A stretch of 64,000 nt of DNA from Kiritimatiellia bacterium (GTDB lineage: Bacteria; Verrucomicrobiota; Kiritimatiellia; PWTM01). Position numbers and translations under genes: made by a program. The notes beneath the pieces were generated by a model that saw only the letters and a list, made by a program, of their open reading frames with translations, had not been told where the DNA came from and ran no database searches. The first letter of the stretch is position 1, and every line of letters begins with the position of its first letter. Positions 35,333 through 43,606 of the stretch are shown here, piece by piece. The stretch lies in assembly GCA_026417735.1 (NCBI GenBank), contig JAOACR010000020.1, positions 1 through 64,000 on the forward strand, read 5' to 3'.

Positions 35333-35851
35333 ATGTCCTCGCGCTTCGCAGCTGGTCGTCGGCGCCCCGACTGGACCGACCCGCTCACCGGCGCATGGAA
35401 CCGCCGATGGCTGCGGGCCCGCCCGCGCCTGCGCACGCCCCGAGACGACCAGCGGCTGCTGGCGGTAATGCTGTTCGATGCCGATTCGCTCGGACGCGTG
35501 AACGACCGCGAGGGCTTTGGCGCCGGCGACGTCTGCCTCGTCGCCGTCTACCGTGCGCTCGTCCGCGCGCTCGGTCCCGTCACTCCCATCGTCCGCATCG
35601 GCGGCGACGAGTTCCTGGCATCGACCCGCGTTCCGACGCGCGCGGACGCCGTTCGGACTGCCCGCGCCGCGCTTCGAGAAATCAGCACCGACCGCGAGCT
35701 GCGGCGGCGCAGACTTGGCGTATCCGCCGGCATCGCGCTCACGCGAGGCGGGATGTGTCGGGACTGGCTCACATTGACCGATGCCGCCTACCGAGCGCTC
35801 TCTCGCGCAAAGCGCGCCGGCGGCCGGCGCGTGCGCACGACATGGGTCTGA
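35333..35851 (+). CDS. Stand-alone GGDEF diguanylate cyclase
   Basis: A 172-aa single-domain protein that makes c-di-GMP from GTP. DPLTGAWNRR opens the domain, LFDADSLGRVNDREGFGAGD holds metal and nucleotide residues, and the active-site loop is an intact GGDEF (RIGGDEFL). The RxxD inhibitory site is absent (Gly and Thr at those positions), so no product inhibition is expected there. No sensor or membrane domain is present. It is transcribed divergently from the polysaccharide-export fusion gene, with only ~50 nt between coding starts, and overlaps rsmD by 10 nt. The pairing suggests, but does not prove, c-di-GMP control of the neighbouring export locus. Confidence 0.9.
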   Translation: MSSRFAAGRRRPDWTDPLTGAWNRRWLRARPRLRTPRDDQRLLAVMLFDADSLGRVNDREGFGAGDVCLVAVYRALVRALGPVTPIVRIGGDEFLASTRVPTRADAVRTARAALREISTDRELRRRRLGVSAGIALTRGGMCRDWLTLTDAAYRALSRAKRAGGRRVRTTWV

Positions 35852-36453
35852 TCCGCATCACGGGCGGGCAGTGGGGGGGACGCCGCATCCGGGTGCCCCC
35901 GCGCGGCGTTCGTCCAACGTCCGATCGCGTCCGCCAGGGGGTCTTCTCCTCGCTGGCCGCCGCGATGCCCGGCGCCCGAGTACTGGACCTGTTCGCCGGC
36001 AGCGGCGCCTACGGCATTGAAGCGCTCAGCCGGGGCGCCGCGGCCGCATGCTGGGTGGAGAGAGATCGGGCCGCGTGCGCGAAACTCACCGAGAATCTTC
36101 GCGCGCTGATGCCGGCCGGCCCGCTGCCTGCCGACTGGCGCGTCATTTGTGCCGATGCGACCCGACCGGACAGCTACCAGGCGTTCGGCCCCTTCGATCT
36201 GATCTTCGCCGATCCGCCATATCGCTTCGCGACCGAGCCGTCGCGGTTGTTGGCGCTGCTGCGGGCGCTCGCGGCCGCACCGATTCTGCGGCCGGGCGGT
36301 GCGCTGGTGCTCGAACTGTCTCGCCGCACCCCGCTGCCGCCAACCGCAGACTGGACGGTCGAGCGGGCGCACACGGTCGGAGAGTCGCAGTGGATTGTGC
36401 TGCGGCGAACGAGCGCTCCGGCTTGTGCGGATGCAAATCCGCCGCTATGCTGA
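35842..36453 (+). CDS. rsmD: 16S rRNA (guanine-966-N2)-methyltransferase
   Basis: A 203-aa class I SAM methyltransferase. ITGGQWGGRRIRVP at the start, RPTSDRVRQGVFSSL, the SAM loop VLDLFAGSGAYGIEALSRGA and the catalytic IFADPPY are diagnostic of RsmD, which methylates G966 of 16S rRNA in assembling 30S subunits. The ATG at 35842 lies within the last codons of the diguanylate cyclase gene (10-nt overlap), so the pair is probably co-translated. Length is normal for the family. Confidence 0.94.
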   Translation: MGLIRITGGQWGGRRIRVPPRGVRPTSDRVRQGVFSSLAAAMPGARVLDLFAGSGAYGIEALSRGAAAACWVERDRAACAKLTENLRALMPAGPLPADWRVICADATRPDSYQAFGPFDLIFADPPYRFATEPSRLLALLRALAAAPILRPGGALVLELSRRTPLPPTADWTVERAHTVGESQWIVLRRTSAPACADANPPLC

Positions 36454-36520
36454 GCGATCTGTTCCGCTTGCCCGTGACCGCGGCGCGGGTGGCGCGGAGC
36501 CGAATCCCGGGAGCGTGTGG

Positions 36521-38539
36521 ATGAAAGATATACCGGTCGACAAGGTTCGCAACGTCGCATTGCTCGGACACACCGGTAGCGGCAAAACCACGTTGCTGGA
36601 TGCGCTGTTGTTCCGGCTCGGGCTCAACGACCGCAAGGGGCAGCCCGACAACGGCACCAGCGCCGCCGACTGGACCGACGAAGAAAAGGACCGAAAAATG
36701 ACGGTGTGGTCCAAACCGTTCGAGCTTCGGCGCGCGGGTGCGGGCGGTGTCGAGCGGTTCGTGGTGCTGGACACGCCGGGCTATGCGGATTTCGTGGGCC
36801 AGATGATCTGCGCGGCGTCCGTCGCGGACGCGGCACTGGTGGTGGTGGACGCGGTCGCGGGCGTGCAGGTCGGGACGGTGCGCGCCTGGAGGTTGTGCGA
36901 ACAGCTCGGCCTGCCGCGCGGGATCGTGATCACCGGCCTCGACCGGGACAACGCGAATGCTGGCGCGGTGCTCGCGGCGATTCAGTCCGCCTGGGGTTCC
37001 CGCTGTCTGCCCGTGACGCTGCCGACGGCCGACCTCTCCACCGTGGTGCGCGCGGATGACCCCGGCGCACAGGGCGAAGCGGAAGCGGCCCGGGCGCGGT
37101 TGATGGAGGCGGCCGCGGAAGCCGACGACGCGCTGCTCGAAAAGTACCTCGGCGGCGAGCCACTCAGCGAGCAGGACGTTGCGGTGGGTCTGCGCCGCGC
37201 GGTGGCGGCCGGCTCGTTCGTGCCCGTCTTCGCGGTGTGCGCGCGCACCGATGCCGGTCTCGCGGAGCTGCTCGACGGTCTTGCCCGCTACTTTCCCTCG
37301 CCACTCGACCGCCCCCGCCCCGCCTCGGACGGTTCGCCGGTGGATCCCTCACCTGACGCGCCGTTCGTCGGGCAGGTCTGGCGGACCATCGCGGATCCGT
37401 TCGCCGGGCAGCTGTCGCTCTGCCGCGTGTTCGGCGGCACCTTGCGGGCGGATAGCGAAGTGGTGAACCTCGCGCAGGGCTCGCGAGAGCGCATCGGCTC
37501 ACTGCTGCTGCTCAACGGTCGCAAGCAGGAGATGGTGCCTGAGGCCCATGCGGGAGACGTGATCGCACTTGCGAAGCTGAAATCCACCCGTTTCAACGAC
37601 ACCCTCGCCGCAGTCCCCTCCCAGCCCGCGCTTCGGCCGATCTCCGTCCCCAACCCCGTGATGGCCTACGCGGTGGCGCCGAAAACGCAGGGGGACGATG
37701 ACAAGCTGATGGCCGGCCTGCAGCGCGTCGCGGAGGAAGACCCGACACTGCGGCTCGAACGCAATCCGGACACACACCAGCTGATCCTCTCCGGCATGGG
37801 CGACACGCAGATCAACGTCGCGGTGGAGAAAATGCGCCGCCACAACCGTCTCGAGGTGGTGCTCTCCCCGCCGAAAATCGCGTACCGCGAGACCGTCACC
37901 GGGCGCGGCGAGGGTCACTACAAACACAAGAAACAAACCGGCGGGCGCGGCCAGTACGCGGAGGTCTACCTGCGTTTGCAGCCGCTGCCCCCGGGAGACA
38001 ACGAGTGGTTCGTGGACGCCATCGTGGGGGGGGCGATCCCCGGCAACTTTCTACCCGCGGTGCAGAAGGGGTTGCTGGAGGCGATGAGCGCCGGTCCGCT
38101 CGCCGGCGCGCCCGTTGTGAACGTGAAAGTGACCGTCTACGATGGCTCCTACCACGAGGTCGACTCCTCGGAGATCGCGTTCAAAATCGCCGCCGCCCGA
38201 GCCTTCAAGGACGGGATGCTCAACAGCAAGCCAGTGCTGCTGGAGCCGATCATGAAGCTGCGTGTGATTGTGCCCGAACAGTGCATGGGCGACGTCACCG
38301 GTGACCTCAACCACCGTCGCGGCCGCATTCTCGGCATGGACACCGAGGATGGTATGCAGGTGGTCACCGCGGAGGTGCCGCAGGCGGAGCTCTTTCAGTA
38401 CTCTTCCCAGCTTCGCAGCATGACCGGTGGGCGCGGCACGTTTGAAATGGAGTTCTCCCGGCTCGAAATCGTGCCGTCGAACATCGCGCAGCGTGTGATC
38501 GCGGAGGCGCAAAAGGCGCGCCAGCCCGAGGAGGAATGA
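36521..38539 (+). CDS. EF-G-like translation GTPase (FusA2 type)
   Basis: A 672-aa GTPase with EF-G domain order: G domain with GHTGSGKTT (16-24) and DTPGYADF (84-91), domain II, then domains III-V (ETVTGRGEGHYKHKKQTGGRGQY and NHRRGRILGMD are well conserved). It belongs to the EF-G-like subgroup rather than canonical FusA. The guanine-specificity motif NKxD reads TGLD (138-141) and the switch I region is altered (DRKMTVW). The subgroup's job is not settled; recycling or stress translation roles have been suggested for relatives. GGGAG 7 nt before the ATG fixes the start. No rpsL, rpsG or tuf neighbours, consistent with a second EF-G. Confidence 0.9.
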   Translation: MKDIPVDKVRNVALLGHTGSGKTTLLDALLFRLGLNDRKGQPDNGTSAADWTDEEKDRKMTVWSKPFELRRAGAGGVERFVVLDTPGYADFVGQMICAASVADAALVVVDAVAGVQVGTVRAWRLCEQLGLPRGIVITGLDRDNANAGAVLAAIQSAWGSRCLPVTLPTADLSTVVRADDPGAQGEAEAARARLMEAAAEADDALLEKYLGGEPLSEQDVAVGLRRAVAAGSFVPVFAVCARTDAGLAELLDGLARYFPSPLDRPRPASDGSPVDPSPDAPFVGQVWRTIADPFAGQLSLCRVFGGTLRADSEVVNLAQGSRERIGSLLLLNGRKQEMVPEAHAGDVIALAKLKSTRFNDTLAAVPSQPALRPISVPNPVMAYAVAPKTQGDDDKLMAGLQRVAEEDPTLRLERNPDTHQLILSGMGDTQINVAVEKMRRHNRLEVVLSPPKIAYRETVTGRGEGHYKHKKQTGGRGQYAEVYLRLQPLPPGDNEWFVDAIVGGAIPGNFLPAVQKGLLEAMSAGPLAGAPVVNVKVTVYDGSYHEVDSSEIAFKIAAARAFKDGMLNSKPVLLEPIMKLRVIVPEQCMGDVTGDLNHRRGRILGMDTEDGMQVVTAEVPQAELFQYSSQLRSMTGGRGTFEMEFSRLEIVPSNIAQRVIAEAQKARQPEEE

Positions 38540-38572
38540 TCGCGCCCGCCGCGCAAACCAAGGAGCCCCGAC

Positions 38573-39325
38573 ATGAGTGGTCACAGCAAGTGGGCGACGA
38601 TCAAACACAAGAAAGCCGCCACCGACGCGAAGCGCGGGAAGATTTTCAGCAAACTCGCGCGAGAAATCATGGTCGCCGCGCGCCAGGGTGGAGGCGATCC
38701 GGCCACCAACATCACGCTGCGCTCGCTCGTCCAAAAGGCGAAAAGTGTGAACATGCCGGCGGAGAACGTCGAGCGGGCGATCAAGAAAGGAACCGGCGAG
38801 CTGGATGCGGGTCAGCAGTACGAGGAAGTCATCTACGAAGCGTTCGGTCCCGGCGGCGTCGGCATCATCGTGCAGGTACTCACCGACAACCGCAACCGCT
38901 CCGCCGCGGAAGTCCGCCATGTCTTTTCGCGCCACAACATCAGCCTTGGTGCACAGGGTAGCGTCGCGCGCGGCTTTCGCCGGCGGGGCGTGATCCGCGT
39001 GCCGGCGGACAAGGTCGCGGAGGACCGGCTGCTCGAAATCGCGCTGGAGGCCGGCGCCGACGATATGGAGCGCGATGATGGCCAGTTCGTCATCACAACC
39101 GAACCCGCTGCGTTCCAGCGCGTCACGGAAGCCATCGTCGCCGCCGGTATTCCGGTGGAGCAGTCGGAGGTGACCCTGCTGCCGGACCTCTGGGTCACGG
39201 TGTCGGATCCCGCCGTCGCGCGGGAAATCGTCAAGCTGGTGGACGCGCTCGAGGACCTGGACGACGTGCAGAACGTTTACACCAACCTCGATGTAGACGA
39301 GGCGGTGCTGAGGGAGGTCACCTGA
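38573..39325 (+). CDS. yebC: YebC/TACO1 family protein
   Basis: A 250-aa protein beginning MSGHSKWATIKHKKAATDAKRG, the near-invariant YebC start, with AGGAG upstream. The family was long annotated as a transcriptional regulator (PmpR); recent work on homologues points to ribosome binding that relieves stalling at proline stretches. All three domains appear complete (GFGPGGVGIIV-like region at ~88, DNRNRSAAEVRH, ELTLLPD-like EVTLLPDLWV near the end). It sits 8 nt before ruvC, the classical yebC-ruvC neighbourhood. Confidence 0.95.
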   Translation: MSGHSKWATIKHKKAATDAKRGKIFSKLAREIMVAARQGGGDPATNITLRSLVQKAKSVNMPAENVERAIKKGTGELDAGQQYEEVIYEAFGPGGVGIIVQVLTDNRNRSAAEVRHVFSRHNISLGAQGSVARGFRRRGVIRVPADKVAEDRLLEIALEAGADDMERDDGQFVITTEPAAFQRVTEAIVAAGIPVEQSEVTLLPDLWVTVSDPAVAREIVKLVDALEDLDDVQNVYTNLDVDEAVLREVT

Positions 39326-39333
39326 GAGACGCC

Positions 39334-39882
39334 GTGGCTGGCCGCGCCGATTCGGCGGGTATCCTCGGACTCGACACCGCGCTGCGCTGCAGCGGCTACG
39401 CGGTGATCCGCCGCGCGGGCGCGGGGTGGGAGGCGGTGGAGCTGGGGCGAATCCATAACCCCGCCGGCCGCCCTGTCGCCATTGCGCTGCTCCACCTGCA
39501 CGCAGAACTCAGCGACCTGCTCCGCCGGCACGCCCCCGCCGCGGTTGCCATCGAAGGCGTCTTTCACGCCCGGAACGCCCGCACGCTTTTGGCGCTCGGC
39601 CAAGCCCGCGGCGCCGTCCTCGTCGCTTGCGCGGCGGCCGGCATACCGGTTTTCGAATATTCACCGCGCGAAGTGAAGCGTGGCGTGACCGGCCACGGCC
39701 AGGCCGACAAATCGCAAGTTGCCCGCATGGTGCAGGCGATGCTCGGGTTGCCCGCCCCGCCCCCGCCGGACGAGGCGGACGCCGCCGCGATCGCGCTCTG
39801 TCACGCCCACGCCACCGGCGCTCGCGCGCTGGGCCTCGTGCGGCGGCTCGATGCGGCTCACAACGGAGACCCCCCGCCATGA
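39334..39882 (+). CDS. ruvC: Holliday junction resolvase RuvC
   Basis: A 182-aa endonuclease that cuts four-way junctions with RuvAB. The four catalytic acids are present: D14 (ILGLDTA), E74 (AIEGVF), D146 and D149 (DEADAAAIALCHAH). It starts with GTG and ends in an ATGA overlap with folD. ruvA and ruvB are not in the window. The C-terminal tail is longer and Ala/Arg-rich compared with E. coli. Confidence 0.94.
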   Translation: MAGRADSAGILGLDTALRCSGYAVIRRAGAGWEAVELGRIHNPAGRPVAIALLHLHAELSDLLRRHAPAAVAIEGVFHARNARTLLALGQARGAVLVACAAAGIPVFEYSPREVKRGVTGHGQADKSQVARMVQAMLGLPAPPPPDEADAAAIALCHAHATGARALGLVRRLDAAHNGDPPP

Positions 39883-40769
39883 CCGCCCGCCTCCTCGACG
39901 GGCGCGCGGTGGCCGCCCAGATTCGGGACGAACTGCGCCCCCGTATCGCCGCGCTGGCCGCCGCCGCGGGCCGACCGCCCGGCCTGGCGGTGGTCCGGGT
40001 CGGCGACGATCCCGCCTCTCAGTCCTACGTCGCCGCAAAACGCCGCGCCTGCTCGGAGCTCGGCCTGGTCTCCATCGAATGCCACCTGCCCGCAACCGCG
40101 AGCCGCGCGGACATCCTCGCCGCGGTGGAGCGCTTCAACGAGGACCCCACCGTCGATGGCATCCTGGTCCAGTTGCCGCTGCCCGACCCTTCCATCGAGG
40201 CGGATGTGATTGAGGCGATCCGGCCAGACAAGGACGTGGACGGGTTCCACCCTCTCAACGTCGGCCGGATGCTGCTGGGGCTGCGCGCGTTCCTGCCCTG
40301 CACCCCGCACGGCATCGTGCAGCTGCTGCGCAGGTCCGGCATTGCAACGCCCGGTGCCCACGTGGTCGTGATCGGCCGAAGCCACATCGTGGGCCGGCCG
40401 CTGGCGCACCTGCTCAGCCGCAAGGGGCCCGACGCAGACGCCACGGTGACGCTCTGCCACACCCGTACGAGGGACCTCGCCGCACACACCCGCCAGGCCG
40501 ACATCGTCGTGGCCGCCGCAGGCCGCCCCGGCACGGTCCGCGGTGACATGATCCGCGAGGGGGCCGTCGTCGTGGACGTCGGCGTCAACCGCTTGCCCGA
40601 TCCAACGCGGGCCTCCGGCTACCGTCTCGTCGGCGACGTGGACTTTGAGTCTGTCGCCCCACGCGCCGCCGCAATCACCCCCGTGCCCGGCGGCGTGGGT
40701 CCGATGACGATCGCGATGCTGCTGGCCAACACCGTCGCCGCTGCGGAATGGCGTGGCGCCGCGCGATGA
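39879..40769 (+). CDS. folD: Bifunctional methylene-THF dehydrogenase/cyclohydrolase
   Basis: A 296-aa enzyme interconverting 5,10-methylene-THF, methenyl-THF and 10-formyl-THF in one-carbon metabolism. Conserved blocks: VGDDPASQSYVAAKRRAC (catalytic Lys), GILVQLPLPD, PDKDVDGFHPLN, PCTPHGIVQLL, VVIGRSHIVGRP (NADP site) and TPVPGGVGPMTIAML. The ATG overlaps the ruvC stop (ATGA), and its own stop overlaps the start of the next gene the same way, so three genes are translationally linked. Confidence 0.96.
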   Translation: MTARLLDGRAVAAQIRDELRPRIAALAAAAGRPPGLAVVRVGDDPASQSYVAAKRRACSELGLVSIECHLPATASRADILAAVERFNEDPTVDGILVQLPLPDPSIEADVIEAIRPDKDVDGFHPLNVGRMLLGLRAFLPCTPHGIVQLLRRSGIATPGAHVVVIGRSHIVGRPLAHLLSRKGPDADATVTLCHTRTRDLAAHTRQADIVVAAAGRPGTVRGDMIREGAVVVDVGVNRLPDPTRASGYRLVGDVDFESVAPRAAAITPVPGGVGPMTIAMLLANTVAAAEWRGAAR

Positions 40770-41890
40770 GTATCCTGAACCGCTACGTCGGGATCGGCTA
40801 CCTCGTCCATCTGGTCGGCGCACTGGTGGTGTTCTCGGTGGTGATGGCGATCGGCTCGGTGGTGCAGGCGATCGATTTGGTCGCGCGCGGCGCCTCCGCG
40901 CCCGTGCTCGCCCGCTACATGGCGCTGAACGTGCCCTACATCCTCCAGTACACGCTGCCAATGAGCGTGATGACCGCGACGCTGCTGCAGTTCACGCGGC
41001 TCTCCCTCGACGGCGAAATCACCGCGATGAAGGCCTGTGGGCTCAGCCTCTGGCAGATCGCCTCGCCGGTGCTGCTGGTGGCGACGCTGGTCGCCGCTCT
41101 CGCGATGGTCGTCACGCAGTGGGTCTCCCCCCGCAGTCGGCTCGCGCAGCGGGTGCTGCTGACGCAGCTGGCCGGGGAGGATCCGCTGCAGCTCATCGAG
41201 TCCGGCCGCTGGATCCGCGACTTCCCCGGTCTGCTCGTCTATGTCGGCGGGCGCAACGGGACGCACCTCACGGACATTGTGATCCATCAACTCGACGCGG
41301 CGAATGCGGTGCGGCTCTCCATCCGCGCCCGCAAAGGCGTCGTGGAGCTGTCGCCGGAACCGCCGGCGCGCCTGATCCTGGACCTCTACCAGGTCCGGAT
41401 GGAGGAACCCGACCGCCGCGACCCTCTCAACCCCCTCCGCGCACGGGTAATGTTCGCGGAGCACAACCGTCAGACCGTGGACATCGCACAGCTCACGCGG
41501 CGATCCGGCGTGAAGCGGAAAATCTCCGACTTCACCGGCCCGGAACTCCTCGCGATGATCGCCGGCGCCGACGCAGAGCCGCCCCTCCCCGAGGTCGTGC
41601 GCCGGGACCAGCAGGCGCGTGTGCTGATCGAGATGAACGGTCGTCTCGCGATGTCCTTCTCGTGCCTCGCGATGGCGCTGGTCGGCATACCACTGGGGCT
41701 GAGATCGCGCCGCCGAGAATCCTCCGTGGGCGTGATCGTGAGCCTCGCGGTGGTCTTTACGTTCTATTTTTTTCTGATGATGGGGCGCTCGATGGCCGGC
41801 CGACCGCAGCTCTACCCCGAACTGTGGGCGTGGATCCCTGTGGTCGTCGCCGAAGCTGCCGGCCTATGGCTGATCGAGCGGTCAAACTGA
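40766..41890 (+). CDS. LptF/LptG family LPS-export permease
   Basis: A 374-aa YjgP/YjgQ-type membrane subunit of the Lpt ABC transporter that extracts LPS from the inner membrane. It starts MSILNRYVGIGYLVHLVGAL, has helices in the first ~120 residues (MSVMTATLLQFTRLSLDGEITAMKACG is the classic coupling region), a periplasmic jelly-roll domain (~135-290) and three C-terminal helices. The start at 40766 forms an ATGA overlap with folD; the frame is open further upstream but inside folD. LptF versus LptG cannot be told apart, and no partner is present here. Confidence 0.9.
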   Translation: MSILNRYVGIGYLVHLVGALVVFSVVMAIGSVVQAIDLVARGASAPVLARYMALNVPYILQYTLPMSVMTATLLQFTRLSLDGEITAMKACGLSLWQIASPVLLVATLVAALAMVVTQWVSPRSRLAQRVLLTQLAGEDPLQLIESGRWIRDFPGLLVYVGGRNGTHLTDIVIHQLDAANAVRLSIRARKGVVELSPEPPARLILDLYQVRMEEPDRRDPLNPLRARVMFAEHNRQTVDIAQLTRRSGVKRKISDFTGPELLAMIAGADAEPPLPEVVRRDQQARVLIEMNGRLAMSFSCLAMALVGIPLGLRSRRRESSVGVIVSLAVVFTFYFFLMMGRSMAGRPQLYPELWAWIPVVVAEAAGLWLIERSN

Positions 41891-42678
41891 TGAGCGACGG
41901 CCGCCCCCGGATCCTGGTCACGAACGACGACGGCATTCACGCGCCGGGCATCCGCGAGCTCGCGCGGGCGCTGCGGCCGCTGGGTCGAGTCACCATCGTT
42001 GCGCCCGACACCGAACGCAGCGCGGTGGGCCATGCAATCACGCTCTCCGACCCGATCAAAATGCGCGCGGTGCGTGACGATGGTCGCCTGGTCGGCTACG
42101 CGGTGGGCGGAACACCCGCCGACTCGGTGAAACTGGCGGTTTGCGCGCTGTTGCGCCGGCGGCCGGATCTGGTCGTCAGTGGGATCAATCTGGGCCCGAA
42201 CGCCGGCATCGCGGTGCTCTACTCCGGTACCGTCTCCGCCGCCACCGAAGGCACCCTCCTCCACATCCCCAGCCTCGCGATCTCGCTGAACACGTTCGAC
42301 CAGCCGCAGTGGGCGACCGCCGCCCGCGCGGCGGCCGAGCTCGCCAACGGCCTGCTGCGCCATCCGCTGCCGCGGGGCGTGCTGCTCAACGTGAACGTGC
42401 CGAACCTGCCGTGGGAGCAGATCCGCGGCTACGCACCGGCCCGCATGGCTCGCTCACGCTTCGTCGAGGTTTTTCACCGGCGCCGGGACCCGCGCGGCAA
42501 CCTCTACTTCTGGATGGACGGCTATCTCGAAACCGACGGGCCGCGCGAGGGCACTGACCTGAAGCTGCTGGCGGACGGTTGGATCACGCTCACACCGGTG
42601 CACTTCGACCTCACCCACCACCGGGCGCTCACCCACCTCCGGCGCTGGTGCGGTCGGCTCAACCGGTCGCGCCACTGA
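41890..42678 (+). CDS. surE: 5'-nucleotidase / polyphosphatase SurE
   Basis: A 262-aa metal-dependent phosphatase for nucleoside monophosphates. ILVTNDDGIHAPGI carries the metal-binding Asp pair, and PDTERSAVGHAIT, GTPADSVKLA and SGINLGPNAG complete the site. The start shares one base with the stop of the permease gene (TGATG). It is the last gene of the plus-strand run; both its stop and the stop of the converging DUF1844 gene lie in a small hairpin. Confidence 0.95.
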   Translation: MSDGRPRILVTNDDGIHAPGIRELARALRPLGRVTIVAPDTERSAVGHAITLSDPIKMRAVRDDGRLVGYAVGGTPADSVKLAVCALLRRRPDLVVSGINLGPNAGIAVLYSGTVSAATEGTLLHIPSLAISLNTFDQPQWATAARAAAELANGLLRHPLPRGVLLNVNVPNLPWEQIRGYAPARMARSRFVEVFHRRRDPRGNLYFWMDGYLETDGPREGTDLKLLADGWITLTPVHFDLTHHRALTHLRRWCGRLNRSRH

Positions 42679-42700
42679 GGCCGCGCTCAGCCGTACTTTT
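42675..42700. terminator. Hairpin spanning converging stop codons of surE and the DUF1844 gene
   Basis: CTGAG (42675-42679) and CTCAG (42686-42690) pair around a 6-nt loop. Each arm contains the stop codon of one gene, and on the plus strand the hairpin is followed by TTTTT at 42696-42700. The stem is only 5 bp, so termination would be weak, mainly for surE. Confidence 0.4.
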
Positions 42701-43121
42701 TCTGAAAGCGCGGCGGACGATCTTTCTCCTCATCGACTGGCGGCGGGGCCGTGGGTTCGGCGCCAGCCGGCGTCGGGGGGGTCGCGCCGGCCGTCACACT
42801 GGCCGCCGGCGCCGCCGGCGCGTCGGCCGGCGCACCGCCCCGCTGCGCCCGAACCGCAAGGTCAGAGACCCGCACGAAGCTCAGCTGCAAACCCGATATC
42901 GTCTCCGCGATCGCGGCGTCCTCCTCCGGCGTGCGCCGCCCCCGCGTCTTTTCATCCAGATCATGCAGGATCTCGATCAAATGCGATGCGAACTCGAGGT
43001 CCACATACACCTCGTTGCGCTCGTTAGGGCCGCCCGCCCCGAGCGCGGTCATCGCGTGCGTCGCCAGAATGCCCAGCAGGCTGATGAACGGCGTCGGTTC
43101 CGGCTCACGGTCGGGGCTCAT
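42687..43121 (-). CDS. DUF1844 family protein
   Basis: A 144-aa small cytoplasmic protein. The core PFISLLGILATHAMTALG...LIEILHDLDEKTRGRRTPEEDAAI matches DUF1844, common in Planctomycetes/Verrucomicrobia and some other phyla, function unknown. The C-terminal ~45 residues are a low-complexity Ala/Pro/Gly tail ending in FQKKYG. The ATG at 43121 has GGAGG 7 nt upstream and lies inside the end of the Minf_1886 gene (17-nt overlap). Confidence 0.85.
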   Translation of the reverse strand: MSPDREPEPTPFISLLGILATHAMTALGAGGPNERNEVYVDLEFASHLIEILHDLDEKTRGRRTPEEDAAIAETISGLQLSFVRVSDLAVRAQRGGAPADAPAAPAASVTAGATPPTPAGAEPTAPPPVDEEKDRPPRFQKKYG

Positions 43122-43572
43122 CCGCGTTCCTCCGCAGTGTTGATCGGCTCCCGCGTCGCCGACGCGACGACGACCGCCTGGGTTCAACCGGCGGCAAAAA
43201 CGGGAACCGGAATGCCTCGTCAAAATCGTACACCGCAACGAAGTCCTCGGGCTTGTCGTCGGGCGAGGCCAGCAGCACCTGTTCCCGAACCAAATGAAAG
43301 ACTAATTCGCCGATGTCTTCCGTGGAGCGGATCCCCCAGTGGTCCAGCACCCGTTGCGCCATCGGCCCGAACCGCTCGAGCGCCAACGTGCGCACCGCGT
43401 GGCAGACCTCCCGGCCGTTCAGGTGGATCAGCGCCTGCCCGGACCTGGGCTGTCGCCGCTCGACCTCGCGGTCCAACGCCTCGCGCAGAAACTGATAGGC
43501 CTCCTCTCGATACCGCGAATCGCGCGCCCGGATCCGCGCAACAGCCTCGTCGAAATCCACCCCCGGCACCAT
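43105..43572 (-). CDS. Minf_1886 family conserved protein
   Basis: A 155-aa protein of the PVC-restricted family named after Methylacidiphilum Minf_1886: FDEAVARIRARDSRYREEAYQFLREALD, then FGPMAQRVLDHWGIRSTEDIGELVFHLV and YDFDEAFRFPF, each closely fitting the family pattern. Function is unknown. The last 25 residues are Arg/Ser-rich. GAGG precedes the ATG. Overlap with DUF1844 suggests a joint role. I recognise the family by pattern memory, not by search. Confidence 0.82.
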   Translation of the reverse strand: MVPGVDFDEAVARIRARDSRYREEAYQFLREALDREVERRQPRSGQALIHLNGREVCHAVRTLALERFGPMAQRVLDHWGIRSTEDIGELVFHLVREQVLLASPDDKPEDFVAVYDFDEAFRFPFLPPVEPRRSSSRRRRGSRSTLRRNADEPRP

Positions 43573-43606
43573 CGTTTACCTCAAAGGTCGCACCGGAGCT
43601 GCACGC

